In this document: positions 10,688 through 21,600 of the stretch, one piece after another
Layout: each line of letters opens with the position of its first letter
How positions within the stretch are numbered: position 1 is the first letter of the stretch
NCBI RefSeq assembly: GCF_900091525.1
Contig: NZ_FMCU01000004.1
Location: 186,001-250,000 of the forward strand
DNA length: 64,000 nucleotides
Direction: 5' to 3'
DNA from: Micromonospora matsumotoense
GTDB taxonomy: Bacteria > Actinomycetota > Actinomycetes > Mycobacteriales > Micromonosporaceae
Made by a program: the position numbers and the translations under genes
Notes under the pieces: model-generated
The model's input: the letters and a program-made list of their open reading frames with translations, nothing else
Database searches by the model: none
What the model was told of the DNA's origin: nothing

Positions 10688-12583
10688 TCACCGGTACGCC
10701 CTGGCCTGGAGTGCGAACATCTCGGCGTATCGGCCGCCGGCGGCGAGCAGGTCGGCGTGGCTGCCGACCTCGGCGACGCCGCCGTCGGCGAGCACCACGA
10801 TCAGGTCGGCCAGTTGCACGGTGGAGAACCGGTGGGACACGAACACGCTCACCGCGCCGGTCCGGGCGGCCACCTCGCGCGCCTGGTCGCGGTAGCGGGC
10901 GAACAACGCGTGCTCGGCCTCCGCGTCGAGGGCGGCGGTCGGCTCGTCCAGCACCACCAGCAGCGGATCGTCGCGCATGAACGCCCGGCCGAGAGCGAGC
11001 TTCTGCCACTGGCCGCCGGACAGCTCCGCCCCGTCGGTGTGGCTGCGCCCGAGCGGGGTGTCCAGCCCCTCGTCGAGCTGCCCGACCAGGTCCTCCGCCC
11101 CGGCCCGGCCCAGCGCCGCCCGTACCGCCGGGTCGTCGTCGTGGCGGGGCAGGTCACCGATGCCGACGGTATGCCGGGCCGGCAGCTCGAACCGGACGAA
11201 GTCCTGGAAGCCGGCGGCGATCCGCTCGCGCCAACGCGGCAGGGACAGCTCACCCAGCGCGACACCGTCGACGAGGATCCGGCCGGACGTCGGTGCCAGC
11301 AGACCGCAGAGCAGTTTGACCACTGTGGTCTTGCCGGCGCCGTTCTCGCCGACGACGGCGACCGTGGTGCCCGCCGGCAGGTGCAGGTCGAGGCCGGTGA
11401 CCACCGGTCGCGACCCGCCGGGGTAGCGCAGCGTGACCCCGGCCAGCCGGATGCCCTCACGCAGCCGGGCCGGCGGCACACCACCGCCCCCGGTGGGCCG
11501 GTCGGCGGCCTCGACGGAGGACCCCGGGTCGCCGGCCGCAGCCAGCGGGGCGTCGACCGACGTGGGACGGTCGACCGGGGTGCGGTGACCGGGGGACGCG
11601 GGACGGTCGGCGACGCCGACCAGGTCGTGCACCTCGTCGAGCCGGCGGTAGACGCTGCGCAGCCGCTGGAGGTCCTGCAACACCCCGACCGCCGCCGCCA
11701 CCTGCTGGTTGACCTGCGCCGCGATGGTGACGACCAGGATGACGTCGCCCACCCCGCGCCGGCCGGCGACGGCGTCGCGCAGGATCACCAGGACCGCCCC
11801 GATGTAACCGGCCGCGAACGCCAACTGCCCGGTCATCCGCACCAGGCTCGCCACCAGCTGGGCCCGCCACAACCGGCGGGTGGCGTCCTGCCAGTGCCCG
11901 CGGTGCCGCCGCCGTACCTCGTCGGTCAGGCCGAAGATCCGCAGCTCCTTGCCGGCGGCGGCGTCGGTGCTGAGCCGGAACAGCCCGACGGCACGCCGGG
12001 TGGACTCGGCACCCGCCTCCCGCGCCCGGTTCACCATCCGCTCCGCCCACCGCCCGGCCAGCAGCGGCGGCACGGCGGCCAACGGCAACAGCAACAACAA
12101 CGGATGGAGTACGGCCAGCACCACCGTCGTCAGCGTCATCGCCACGGCCAGGCCGACGCCGGTCAGCACGGCCTGGAGGCCGACCCGGAGCTGTTCGACG
12201 TCCTGCTCCAGCACGGTGATCTTGTCGGCGAACTCGGACCGCTCGAAGTGCGCCATCCCGGACGACCCGTTGGTGGCCTCCATCAGCTCCTGGTGCACGT
12301 GCAGGACGTCGAGTTCGGCGAGTTCGAAGTAGGCGATGTGGGCGAAGTGACCGAAGGTCAGCCCGGCGATCAATCCGACGGCCACGGCGACCCCGGCGAG
12401 GCTCGCGGTGACCGGCCGGCCGGCGTTGACGGCGTCGAAGAGTACCCGCAGCAGCACCGCCACCAGGGGCCACGCCACCGCCCCGGCGACGACCAGGACC
12501 AGCGCGGTCAGCGCCTTGCGCCGATCCTGGCGCAGCGAGGTCCGCCACAGCGACCACCCGGCGGAGAGCAGGCCGCGGCTCAT
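10688..12583 (-). CDS. ABC exporter half-transporter (membrane domain fused to ATPase)
   Basis: 631 residues. About six hydrophobic segments in the N-terminal 330 residues are followed by an ATPase: Walker A GENGAGKTT, signature ELSGGQWQKLALGRA, Walker B LLVVLDEPTAAL, switch His in VFVSHRFS. A Pro/Asp-rich insert (~residues 335-395) separates the two halves. The ATG overlaps the stop of the next exporter gene (ATGA), so the two are made together and very probably pair as a heterodimer. Likely job: export of the cluster product or self-resistance. Confidence 0.92.
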   Translation of the reverse strand: MSRGLLSAGWSLWRTSLRQDRRKALTALVLVVAGAVAWPLVAVLLRVLFDAVNAGRPVTASLAGVAVAVGLIAGLTFGHFAHIAYFELAELDVLHVHQELMEATNGSSGMAHFERSEFADKITVLEQDVEQLRVGLQAVLTGVGLAVAMTLTTVVLAVLHPLLLLLPLAAVPPLLAGRWAERMVNRAREAGAESTRRAVGLFRLSTDAAAGKELRIFGLTDEVRRRHRGHWQDATRRLWRAQLVASLVRMTGQLAFAAGYIGAVLVILRDAVAGRRGVGDVILVVTIAAQVNQQVAAAVGVLQDLQRLRSVYRRLDEVHDLVGVADRPASPGHRTPVDRPTSVDAPLAAAGDPGSSVEAADRPTGGGGVPPARLREGIRLAGVTLRYPGGSRPVVTGLDLHLPAGTTVAVVGENGAGKTTVVKLLCGLLAPTSGRILVDGVALGELSLPRWRERIAAGFQDFVRFELPARHTVGIGDLPRHDDDPAVRAALGRAGAEDLVGQLDEGLDTPLGRSHTDGAELSGGQWQKLALGRAFMRDDPLLVVLDEPTAALDAEAEHALFARYRDQAREVAARTGAVSVFVSHRFSTVQLADLIVVLADGGVAEVGSHADLLAAGGRYAEMFALQARAYR

Positions 12584-14589
12584 CGGGCGCTCCGCGGCGA
12601 CCCGACGTCCACCGGCGTGCCGTCGGCATCCACCGGACCGCCGCCGAGGTCGCCGTCCGACAGGTCGCCGTCCGACAGGTCGGTGTCGGAGCGGGTGGCG
12701 AAGCGCCGCGCCTGGAGGGAGAACAGCCGGGCGTACCGGCCGCCCAGGCTGAGCAGCTCCGCATGCGAGCCCTGCTCGACCACCCGCCCCTGGGCCAGTA
12801 CGACGATGTGGTCCGCCCGACGGACGGTGGCGAACCGGTGCGAGATCAGCACCGTGGTGACCCCCGTGGTGGCGGCGATGATCTCGTCGAAGAACCGCGC
12901 CTCGGCCCGGACGTCCAGGCTGGCCGTCGGCTCGTCGAGCACCAGCACCGACGCGCCGTGCCGGATGGCGAACAACGCCCGCGCGATCGCCACCCGCTGC
13001 CACTGCCCGCCGGACAGGTCCACCCCGCCGCGCAGCTGACCGGTCAGCGGGGTGTCCAGCCCGAGCGGCAGCGCGTCGAGGGCGTCGAGGATGCCCGCGG
13101 CGTCGGCGGCGGCACGGATGCCGTCCCGGTCGTCGGCGTGCGCGATCGCGCCCAGCGCGATGTTGTCGGCGGCGCTGGTCTCGTACCGCAGGTAGTCCTG
13201 GAAGATGACCGCCAGGTGACGTCGCCAGTCGGCCGGCGGGAGGTCGTCGATCGGGGTGGCGCCGACGGTGATCCGGCCCGCGTCGGGCAGCGCCAGCCGG
13301 GCCAGCAGCTTGACCAGGGTGGTCTTGCCGGCGCCGTTGAGTCCGACGATCGCGGTGCACGCACCGGCCGGCAGGGTGAGGTCCAGATCGGTGAAGACCG
13401 GCGCCGTGCGGTGCGGATAGCGGAAGGACACCGCCTCGAAGCGGATGTCCGCCGGGCCGGCCGGCCGGTCGGCGACCCGCCCCGGCGGGGGCGCGACCGT
13501 GGGGCCGGTCGCCACGTCCCCGGTGGACGTGCGCTCGCGCATCCCGGTCCGGAACTCGCCGACCGCCCGGTAGGCGTTCATGCCGAACTGGGTCTGCACG
13601 TCGGCCTCGGGATAGAACTCCCCGAGCTGGACCGCCGCGAGCACGGCCTGGATCACCAGCGCCAGCCGGGTCAGCCCGACCTGCCCGTCGCCACCGGCCA
13701 GGCCCAGCGCGGCGAGCACCGCGACGAGCGCCGTCAGCCCGACGGCCGTGTAGAGGAAGTACGGCTTGAGGTAGACCCGCCGCCGCTGCGCCCACACCGG
13801 GCGCATCCAGTCCAGGTACGCCTCCCGGTACTGCTCGCGCAGCCACGGCAGCAGGCCGAAGATGCGGATCTCCTTGGCCGCGGGCCGGCCCATCGCCACG
13901 CCCCGGAAGTAGGTCAGCCGGCGGACCCGGGCGACCACCGCACCGTAGATCGCCGCGTACCGGCGCAGGCCGCCGCGTTGCCCGTGCCGGAAGGCCAGCA
14001 CGGCGACGAGCAGACCCAGCCCCGCCCACCAGGCGAAGGCCAGCCCGACGAGCACCGCGTACCCGAGGAGTTGCCCGTAGCGGGCGAGCAGCGCCAGCAT
14101 CCCGGCGCCCGCCGCCCCCGGACTCTGGATGCCGTGCTCGACCTCGCGGGACGCCTCGGTGAGCTGTTCGAGCAGCGCCTGATCCTCCAGCGGGGTGGTG
14201 CTGACGCTGCCCAGTGCGGCCGTCATCAGTTCGTCGGCCACCCACCCGTCGATCCGCCGCTGCACCAGCAGACCCGTGGCGACCTGGAGCTGGGCCAGCA
14301 ACTGCTGGGCGCTGAGCGCCGCTGCCGCCACCACGAAGGCGGTCACCAGGTGCCCGAAGGCCGGCGAGTCGACGCCGTCGCGTACCGCCGGCGGCAGCCA
14401 CCCGATCATCCGGCTCGTCGCGACGACGAACAGCACCGGCGCGGCGGCGAGCAGCAGGTTGACCACGACGGCGGCGCACACCGCCGGGCCACCCGCCCGG
14501 GGCAGCAACCCGACGATGCGCCACCGGTCCTCGGCGGTCCGCCGCAGCACACCGGCCACGGTGTCGGGGGCCGTCCCGTCGGCGGTCAT
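12580..14589 (-). CDS. ABC exporter half-transporter, partner of the preceding one
   Basis: 669 residues with the same membrane-ATPase layout: Walker A GLNGAGKTT, Q-loop IFQDYLRYE, signature DLSGGQWQRVAIARA, Walker B VLVLDEPTASLD, switch His in VLISHRF. The C terminus carries a short duplicated acidic stretch (DLSDGDLSDGDLGGG), visible at DNA level as a repeated CCGTCCGACAGGTCG. Start and stop both overlap neighbours by ATGA, so it lies inside a tightly coupled transcript. Neither half of the pair looks catalytically dead; both keep the Glu after Walker B. Confidence 0.92.
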   Translation of the reverse strand: MTADGTAPDTVAGVLRRTAEDRWRIVGLLPRAGGPAVCAAVVVNLLLAAAPVLFVVATSRMIGWLPPAVRDGVDSPAFGHLVTAFVVAAAALSAQQLLAQLQVATGLLVQRRIDGWVADELMTAALGSVSTTPLEDQALLEQLTEASREVEHGIQSPGAAGAGMLALLARYGQLLGYAVLVGLAFAWWAGLGLLVAVLAFRHGQRGGLRRYAAIYGAVVARVRRLTYFRGVAMGRPAAKEIRIFGLLPWLREQYREAYLDWMRPVWAQRRRVYLKPYFLYTAVGLTALVAVLAALGLAGGDGQVGLTRLALVIQAVLAAVQLGEFYPEADVQTQFGMNAYRAVGEFRTGMRERTSTGDVATGPTVAPPPGRVADRPAGPADIRFEAVSFRYPHRTAPVFTDLDLTLPAGACTAIVGLNGAGKTTLVKLLARLALPDAGRITVGATPIDDLPPADWRRHLAVIFQDYLRYETSAADNIALGAIAHADDRDGIRAAADAAGILDALDALPLGLDTPLTGQLRGGVDLSGGQWQRVAIARALFAIRHGASVLVLDEPTASLDVRAEARFFDEIIAATTGVTTVLISHRFATVRRADHIVVLAQGRVVEQGSHAELLSLGGRYARLFSLQARRFATRSDTDLSDGDLSDGDLGGGPVDADGTPVDVGSPRSAR

Positions 14590-16679
14590 GCCGGCTCCCC
14601 CACCCGCAGGGTCCGGCCGGCGCCCTGGGCGGCCCGCTGGAACGCCAGCGCGGCGGCGTGCCCCTCGGCGAACGCCCGGACCGCGTCCAACCCGGTGGTG
14701 TCCCGGGCACCGCCCACCACCCGGTGCCAGACCCCGGTCCGGCGTACCGTCCGCACCAGCCCGTCGGCGGGCAGCTGACCGGCGGCGATCACCACCGTGT
14801 CGGCGGGTACGGACCGGGCCGCGCCGGTGCCGTCGACCAGGTGCACGGCGTCGGTGTCGATGCGCAGGTCCCGGACGCCCGACACCACCGCCACCTGCCG
14901 GCGGCGCAACTCGGCCAGCACCGCCCACCGGGTGGAGCGCCCCATCCGGGGGCCGAGCCGCTCACCCCGCAGCAGGACGGTGACCTGCCGGGGTCGGCCG
15001 GCGCCCGGCTGGCTGGCCAGGTGGGCCAGGTCCACGGCGATGCCACCGCCACCGATCACGGCGACCCGTGGCCCGAGCGCGTCGTCGGTGAAGGCCGCGC
15101 CGTAGTCGCGGACGTGCGGCAGCGCGCCGCCGGGCAGGTCCACCCGCCTCGGTACCACCCCGGTGGCGACGATGATCCCGTCGTAGCGGCGCAGCAGACC
15201 CTCGTCGGCCCCGGCGACCGGCCGGCCGGTGTGCAGCACCACGCCGAGCCGGGTCAGCTCGGCGGTGAGGAACCGGATCGTCTCGGCGTAGTCGGCCTTG
15301 CCGGGCACCCGGCAGGCCAGCCGGAACTGCCCGCCGGGTTCCCGGTCCGCCTCGTAGACGGTGACCCGGTGCCCGGCCAGGGCCAGGTCGCGGGCGGCGC
15401 GCAGCCCGGCGGGACCGGCACCGACCACGGCCACCGTCCGGGGCTCCCGCACCGCCACGGACCCGACCCGCACCACCGGTCCGACCTGCCCCGACGGCGC
15501 GGCCCGGACTCCGGGCTCGGCCTGAGTCGCCGGCGCGGCCCGGTCTTCCCGCTCAGCCTCGAACTCCGGGTCGGCTTCCCGGCCGACCAGCGGGTTGACC
15601 ATGCAGGACACCGCCGCACCGACCAGCGACCGGTCGATGCAGGCCTGGTTGCAGGCCACACAGATGTTCACCGGCCGGCCCGCACGGCTGCGCTCGATCA
15701 GCGCCGGGTCCGCCAGGAACGGTCGGGCCATCGAGATCAGGTCCAGCGGGGTGCCGGCCAGGATCGCCTCGGCCTGCGCCAGCCGGTTGATCCGGTTGCT
15801 GGCCAGTACGGGCAGCGCGCCCACCGCGGCCTTGACCGCCGACGCCACCGGCACCCAGTGCCCCGGCGGCACCACCGCCTGCACCGTCGGGGTCGGTGAC
15901 TCGTGCCAGCCGACCCCGACGTTCAACGCGTCGGCACCGGCGGCGGCGAGCGCCCGGGCGTACTCCGCCACCGTGTCCCGGTCGGTGCCGCCGGGCAGCA
16001 GGTCGTCGCCGGTCATCCGCATCACCACCGGGAAGTCGGTGCCCACGGCCTCGCGGACCGCCCGCACCACGGCCACCCCGAACCGCATCCGGCGCTGCGG
16101 ATCGCCGCCCCACTCGTCGTCGCGCCGGTTGGTCAGCGGGGAGAGGAACTGGTCGATCAGGTAGCCCTCGGAGCCCATGATCTCCACCGCGCTGAAGCCC
16201 AGTTCACGGGCATGGTGCGCGCCCCGGGCGAAGTCCTCGACGATCCGGCTGACCCCCGCGGCGGACAACGTGTCCGGGGTGAGCCGGGAGATCGGGCTGG
16301 GCACCGCCGACGGGGCGACCGGGCGGGGGCCGCCGGCTGCCGGCCGGGCGTACCGGCCGGCGTGGAAGAGCTGGAGGGCGAGCAGGCCACCGGCCACGCC
16401 GACCTCCCCGGCGACCCGACGCAGCCGGGCCCGGAAGGCGGGGTCGTCGAGCACCCCGTAGCCGGGTACGTCGGCACCGGCCGCGCTGACCGCCGCGCCG
16501 CCGGTGACCATCAGCCCGGCGCCGCCCCGGACCCGGGCCAGGTAGAACGCGGCCAGCGCCCGGCCGTCGTCGTCCCGGTTCTCCCAGCCCAGGTGCATCG
16601 CCCCCATCACGATCCGGTGCGGCAGCGGCAGCCGACCGATCCGGCCGGGACGCAGCACCCGTTGCAGTCCGGTCGTCAT
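14586..16679 (-). CDS. FadH-like 2,4-dienoyl-CoA reductase / old yellow enzyme family
   Basis: 697 residues, the usual length for FadH. It has an N-terminal FMN TIM barrel ([46 protein letters not shown]), a four-cysteine iron-sulfur region ([23 protein letters not shown]), and a C-terminal FAD/NAD(P)H half ([53 protein letters not shown]). A Pro/Ala/Glu-rich linker of ~45 residues separates the halves. The family reduces 2,4-dienoyl-CoA esters. From memory, a homologue (AnsM) is part of the cyclohexanecarboxylate gene set of ansatrienin producers, where ring dienes must be reduced. Here it sits beside the other members of that set. Confidence 0.88.
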   Translation of the reverse strand: MTTGLQRVLRPGRIGRLPLPHRIVMGAMHLGWENRDDDGRALAAFYLARVRGGAGLMVTGGAAVSAAGADVPGYGVLDDPAFRARLRRVAGEVGVAGGLLALQLFHAGRYARPAAGGPRPVAPSAVPSPISRLTPDTLSAAGVSRIVEDFARGAHHARELGFSAVEIMGSEGYLIDQFLSPLTNRRDDEWGGDPQRRMRFGVAVVRAVREAVGTDFPVVMRMTGDDLLPGGTDRDTVAEYARALAAAGADALNVGVGWHESPTPTVQAVVPPGHWVPVASAVKAAVGALPVLASNRINRLAQAEAILAGTPLDLISMARPFLADPALIERSRAGRPVNICVACNQACIDRSLVGAAVSCMVNPLVGREADPEFEAEREDRAAPATQAEPGVRAAPSGQVGPVVRVGSVAVREPRTVAVVGAGPAGLRAARDLALAGHRVTVYEADREPGGQFRLACRVPGKADYAETIRFLTAELTRLGVVLHTGRPVAGADEGLLRRYDGIIVATGVVPRRVDLPGGALPHVRDYGAAFTDDALGPRVAVIGGGGIAVDLAHLASQPGAGRPRQVTVLLRGERLGPRMGRSTRWAVLAELRRRQVAVVSGVRDLRIDTDAVHLVDGTGAARSVPADTVVIAAGQLPADGLVRTVRRTGVWHRVVGGARDTTGLDAVRAFAEGHAAALAFQRAAQGAGRTLRVGEPA

Positions 16680-17470
16680 GCCAGCGGACCACTCAGGTCC
16701 CGGGTGAACGGTGGCGCGACGATCGACAGACCGCCGTCCACCACCAGGGTCTGTCCGGTGATGTACTCGGCGGCCGGGGAGAGCAGGAAGGCGACCACGT
16801 CGGCGACCTCCTGGGCGGTGCCCATCCGCTGCTTGGGGATCAGCGGCAGCACCCCGGACAGCGGTGCCATGCCGGGCACGTCGTAGAAGTAGCCGGACGA
16901 CTCGGTCTCGATGATGCCGCCGTTGACCGCGTTGACGTTGATGCCCCGGCCGGCGAACTCGACAGCCATGTAGCGCACCCACGCCTCGATCGCGGCCTTG
17001 GCGGCGCCCAGGTTCGCGTACGTCGGATAGGCCCGGATGCTGCCGTAGCTGGACAGCGCGACGATCCGGCCGCCGTCGGGCATCAGCCGCACCGCCTGCT
17101 GCGCGCCGAGCACGAACGCGCGCATGTTCATCGCGTACGAGCGGTCCAGGTGGTGCGGCTTGAGGTCCATGATGTTCTTGAACGAGCTGGCCGCCGCGTT
17201 GCACACGAAGTAGTCGAGGGTGCCGAACTCCTGCGCGACCACCGCGAAGAGCCGTTCGATCTCCTCCGGCTGCTCCACGTCGGCGGCGACCGCGACGGCC
17301 CGGCCACCGAGTTGCTCGATCTCCTTGCGGACCTGCTCGGCGAGTTCGGCGTTCTTCTTGTAGTTGACCACCACCGAGCCGCCGCCCCGGGCCAGGGTGA
17401 GCGCCAGCGCCCGGCCGATGCCCCGCGAGCTGCCGGTGATCAGGGCGGTACGCCCCTGGTAGCCGGTCAT
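16676..17470 (-). CDS. FabL/ChcA-like SDR enoyl reductase
   Basis: 264 residues. The cofactor motif TGSSRGIG is at residues 13-20. The active site is Tyr151-x6-Lys158 (YANLGAAK), the enoyl-reductase spacing, not the YxxxK of ordinary SDR ketoreductases. [12 protein letters not shown] and GQTLVVDGG follow as in Bacillus FabL. I infer an NAD(P)H-dependent enoyl thioester reductase. By gene order (acyl-CoA dehydrogenase - this - dienoyl reductase) it is the best counterpart of ChcA, the 1-cyclohexenylcarbonyl-CoA reductase of the cyclohexanecarboxylate pathway. ATGA overlaps on both sides. Confidence 0.85.
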   Translation of the reverse strand: MTGYQGRTALITGSSRGIGRALALTLARGGGSVVVNYKKNAELAEQVRKEIEQLGGRAVAVAADVEQPEEIERLFAVVAQEFGTLDYFVCNAAASSFKNIMDLKPHHLDRSYAMNMRAFVLGAQQAVRLMPDGGRIVALSSYGSIRAYPTYANLGAAKAAIEAWVRYMAVEFAGRGINVNAVNGGIIETESSGYFYDVPGMAPLSGVLPLIPKQRMGTAQEVADVVAFLLSPAAEYITGQTLVVDGGLSIVAPPFTRDLSGPLA

Positions 17471-18615
17471 CGGCCGGCCGCCAGGATCTCCCGGGCGATC
17501 ACGGTCTTCTGGATCTCGTTGGTGCCCTCCTCGAAGCGCTGCGCGCGGGCGTCGCGGTAGACCCGTTCGATGGTGCTGCCCTCCCAGTAGCCGATGCCGC
17601 CGTGCACCTGGAGCGCCTTGTCGGTGACCCGGGTGAGCATGTCCACCGCCACCAGTTTGGCCATCGAGGACAGCGCCCCGGCGTCGCTCTCGCCCGCCTC
17701 CCACCGGCGGGCCGCGTGCAGGGTGAGCTGCCGGGCGGCCTCGATGTCGGCGGCGTTCTCGGCGAGCGCGAACGCGACCGCCTGCCGGGCGGCCAGCGGC
17801 CTGCCGAAGGTGACCCGGTTGCCCGCGTGCTCGACCGCCAGCTCCTGGGCCCGACGGGCCAGCCCCACGCAGGTCATCGCGACCCCGATCCGGCTCGGGG
17901 TGAGGAAGCCGCCGAGGGCGACGGTCAGTCCGTCGCCCTCCTCGCCGAGCCGGTTGGCCACCGGCACCGGCGCCCGGTCGAAGGTCAGGTGCGCGTGGTC
18001 GGTGCCGCGTACGCCCATGGTGTCGGGCATCGGTGTGACCCGGACGCCGTCGACGTGCCGGTCCACCATCAGCGCCACCGTGCCGTCCTTGCCGGTGCTG
18101 CCCTCGCACCGGGCGAACAGCAGCCAGTAGTCGCAGCTCACCCCGAAGGTGATCAGGTGCTTCTCACCGCTGAGCAGGTAGGTGTCGCCGTCGCGGGTCA
18201 CGCTGGCGCGCAGGTCCGCGCCGGTGCCGGCGGTCGGTTCGGTGAGCGTGAACGCGACCCGCAGGTCCCCGGCGACCTGCGGCAGCACGAACTTCTTGCG
18301 CTGCTCGTCGGAGGCGAACTGGTCGATGGAGCGCCACACCCCGTTGCACACGTGCACGATCATCCGCAGCGACGCGTGCGACATGGAGAACAGTTCGAGC
18401 AGCTGCAGGTACTGGGTGAAGGACAGGCCGGCACCGCCGTAGTCGACCGGCGCGGCGAGCCGCAGGTAGCCCCGATCACGCAGGTCCGTCCAGAGCTGCG
18501 CGGGGACGCTGCGGTCACGTTCGATCGCCGTCGCGTACGCCTCGCCGGGGCCACGGACGAACGCCTCGACCTCACGGGCCAACGTCGCGAACGACGTGCC
18601 ATCGGCCTGGGTCAC
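17467..18615 (-). CDS. Acyl-CoA dehydrogenase (CHC-pathway type)
   Basis: 382 residues, standard length. Visible motifs are the FAD loop [15 protein letters not shown], the central beta-domain [14 protein letters not shown], and [20 protein letters not shown] near the C terminus, with the catalytic-base Glu in the EEGTNEI motif. GTG at 18615 with GAGGAGG; it overlaps the fusion gene stop (GTGA). Enzymes of this family take hydrogens from C2-C3 of acyl thioesters. In the shikimate-to-cyclohexanecarboxylate route, a dehydrogenation of this type (AnsL in ansatrienin, from memory) occurs on ring intermediates between dehydrations and reductions. Confidence 0.9.
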   Translation of the reverse strand: MTQADGTSFATLAREVEAFVRGPGEAYATAIERDRSVPAQLWTDLRDRGYLRLAAPVDYGGAGLSFTQYLQLLELFSMSHASLRMIVHVCNGVWRSIDQFASDEQRKKFVLPQVAGDLRVAFTLTEPTAGTGADLRASVTRDGDTYLLSGEKHLITFGVSCDYWLLFARCEGSTGKDGTVALMVDRHVDGVRVTPMPDTMGVRGTDHAHLTFDRAPVPVANRLGEEGDGLTVALGGFLTPSRIGVAMTCVGLARRAQELAVEHAGNRVTFGRPLAARQAVAFALAENAADIEAARQLTLHAARRWEAGESDAGALSSMAKLVAVDMLTRVTDKALQVHGGIGYWEGSTIERVYRDARAQRFEEGTNEIQKTVIAREILAAGR

Positions 18616-21600
18616 TCTGCCTCCTCGCCGATCGTTGCGCTGATCTGGTCACGCAACACGAACTTCTGCACCTTGCCGACCACGTTGCGGGGCAGCGCGG
18701 CCACGGTCTCCAGCCGCTCGGGCCAGTACTGCTTGGCGAGCTTGTGGGCGTCGAGGAACCGCTGCATCTCGGCGAAGGTGAACGCCTCCCGGGTCACCAC
18801 GTACGCGCAGGCCCGTTCGCCGAGGCGGGGGTCGGGCATCGCCACGATCGCCACCTCGCGGACGGCGGGATGGGTGTGCAGCAGCTGCTCCACCTCCGCC
18901 ACCGGGATCTTCTCGCCACCCCGGTTGACCACGTCGGTCACCCGGCCGGTGATCCGCAGGTACCCGGCGTCGTCGATGGTGGCCAGGTCACCGCTGCGGT
19001 ACCAGCCGTCGGGGGTGAGGGCCGCCGCCGTCAGGTCCGGGCGGTCGAGGTAGCCGGCGAACAGACAGTCCCCGGTCACCTCGAAGTTGCCCTCGGCACC
19101 GGGGTCGAGCACGGTCCCGGCGTCGTCGGTGACCCTGATCCGGACCCCCTGCACCGCCCGCCCGTCGGTGCCCCAGGCCCGGGCCGGTTCGTCGGTCGGC
19201 GCGGACAGCGTGCCGAGGCAGGATTCGGTGGAGCCCCACGCGCCGCAGACGGCGGCGTCCAGGGTCCGGGTGGCGTGCTCGGCCAGGGTCCGGGGCACCG
19301 CCGCGCCGGTGGCGACGAAGACCCGCAGCGCCGGGGCCGGCTCCCCGCCGGTCTCGACGGCCTCGACCAGGTCGGCGAGGAACGGCGTGGCCGCCTGGAC
19401 GAAGGTGGCCCCGGTGCGGTGCAACGTCGCCAGCGCGGTCCGGCCGTCCCAGACGGGTTGCAGCACCACCGGCGCACCGAGGGTGAACCCCAGCCACATC
19501 CCGTAGAGGAACCCGGTCTGGTGGGCCAGCGGCGACGGGATGAACAGCCGGTCGGCGGCGGTCAGCCCGAGCTGCCGGGCCTGCATCGCCGCGGCGCGGG
19601 TCAGCGTGTCGGTGCGGTGCAGCACGCCCTTCGGCTCGCCGGAGGTGCCGGAGGTGAACATCAGTTGGGCGAGCGCCCCCGGTGCGGGCCGGCGGGCGGC
19701 CAGCACCGCCCCGTCGGGACGTTGCCGGCCCAGCGCCTCACCGAACCACTGCCACCGCACCGCAGCGGTGTCCGCCGGCAGCCCGCCGTCTCCCGCCGAG
19801 GCCGCGTCCCCGGACAGCGCGGCGTCCCCGGACAGGGCGGCGTCCCCGGACAGGGCGGCGTCCCCGGACAGGGCGGCGTCCCCGGACAGGGCGGCGTCCC
19901 CGGACAGGGCGGCGTCCCCGGACAGGGCGGCGTCCCCGGACAGGGCGGCGTCCCCGGACAGGGCGGCGTCCCCGGACAGGGCGGCGTCCCCGGACAGGGC
20001 GGCGTCGCCCGGCCGACCGGCGGCACCGGACGGCGGCAGGGTCAGGGCGTCGGACGGCGGCCCGGCAGGGCCGGCGGGCGGATCGTCGGTGGCGCGGACG
20101 ACGAGGACGTGCGCCACCGCCGGGGCGTCCGGTCCGGACAGCACCGACACGGTCTCCGCGAGGTGCGCACGGCTGCGGAACCGGTCGGGGATCACCAGCA
20201 CCCGGGCCCGGGACCGATGCAGCAGCCGGGCCATCTCCCGTTCCCGGAAGAACGGCATCAGTGGACAGCAGACCGCCCCGATCCGGGTGGTGGCCAGCGT
20301 GAGCACCACGAACTCGGCCCAGTTCGGCAACTGCCAGGCGACCACCTCGCCGGGGCCCACCCCCAGCTCCAGCAGCAACGACGCGGCCTGGTCGGCGCGG
20401 CGGTCCAGCTCACCCCAGCTCAGCGTGGTGCCCGACCGCCCCGGCGAGGCCGCCTCGATCACGGCCTCGTCGTCGGGGTGCGCGCCGGCGTGCCGACGGA
20501 CCAGCTCGGCGACCGGCGTCGCGGCCAACCGCGCCGGTGCCGGCACCGTAGCCGACCGCACCGACGACGACGTGCCAGCCGACCGCACCGGTGACGACGG
20601 CGGCCCGGCGGGCCGCGCCGGTGCCGGGCGGGTCGCCGGAGCGATCTCGTGGCGCTGCCGACCGGCCGGCTCGGCGGCGGGCCGGGGCAGCCGGCGGGCG
20701 CGGGCCCGGTCGACCGACATGTGGAGGCCGACGGAGTTCATCTGGTCGAGGAACTGCGGGAAGGAGATCCGGTGGGCGTTCGGGTAGGTCAGCCGGCTCT
20801 CACCGGTGGCCCGGGAGGCGGCCACCGCCAGCGCCATCAGCACCCGGTGGTCGTTGAACGAGGACAGGTCCGCCTCCCGCAACTGCCCGACCCCCTCGCA
20901 CACGAGCCGGTCGCCGTCGAGCCGCAGCCGGCCGCCCATCCGGTTGAGTTGCAGCATCGCCGTCACCCGGTCGGACTCCTTGAGGCGTACGTGGGCCACG
21001 TTGTCCAGCACGGTCGTGCCGTGCGCGTGGGAGCCGAGCACACTGAGCACCGGCAGCATGTCGGGCACCGTGCGGCAGTCCACCCGCACCGGTGCCAGCC
21101 GCAGGCCGTCGTGACGCACCCGGACCCAGCCGGTGGCCGGGTCCCGGGACAGCGGCACGCCCATCGTCGTCAGGCTCTCCAACAGGTCGGCCTCCGGATG
21201 GTCCAGCTCCCCCGGGCCCACTGCCGGCAGTCCCCGGAACAACACGTCGGCGGGATGCAGGGCGGTCGCGGCCAGGCCGAACGCGGCGGCGCCGACGTCC
21301 GGCGGCAACCGGACCACCGCCGGGGTGGGCCGTTGGCCGGGTTCGATGTCGTACCGCCGGCCGTCGCCACTGACCTGCACGTGCAGACCGAACTGGCGCA
21401 TCATCGCCACGGTCAGGTCGACGTACGACCGCTCGTTGAACTCACCGACCACCTCGATCACGGTGGGGCCGGTGGCGAACGGGCTGACCAGCAGCAGGCT
21501 GGAGATCCACTGGGAGAGGGTGCCGGGGATCTGGACCCGGCCGCCGGTGGGCGGGCGGGCGGCGACCCGGATCGGCAGCAGTCCACCGGTCGAGGTGATC

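Noticed and set aside
10604..13039. 811-codon open frame on the plus strand opposite the ABC exporter genes
   Set aside because: Low-complexity Gly/Arg/Gln/His-rich product with no family resemblance; it is the GC-bias shadow of the well-supported minus-strand exporters.
19807..20004. Repeat array considered as a CRISPR or as an intergenic element
   Set aside because: Units are contiguous with no spacers and lie in frame inside the ligase coding sequence.
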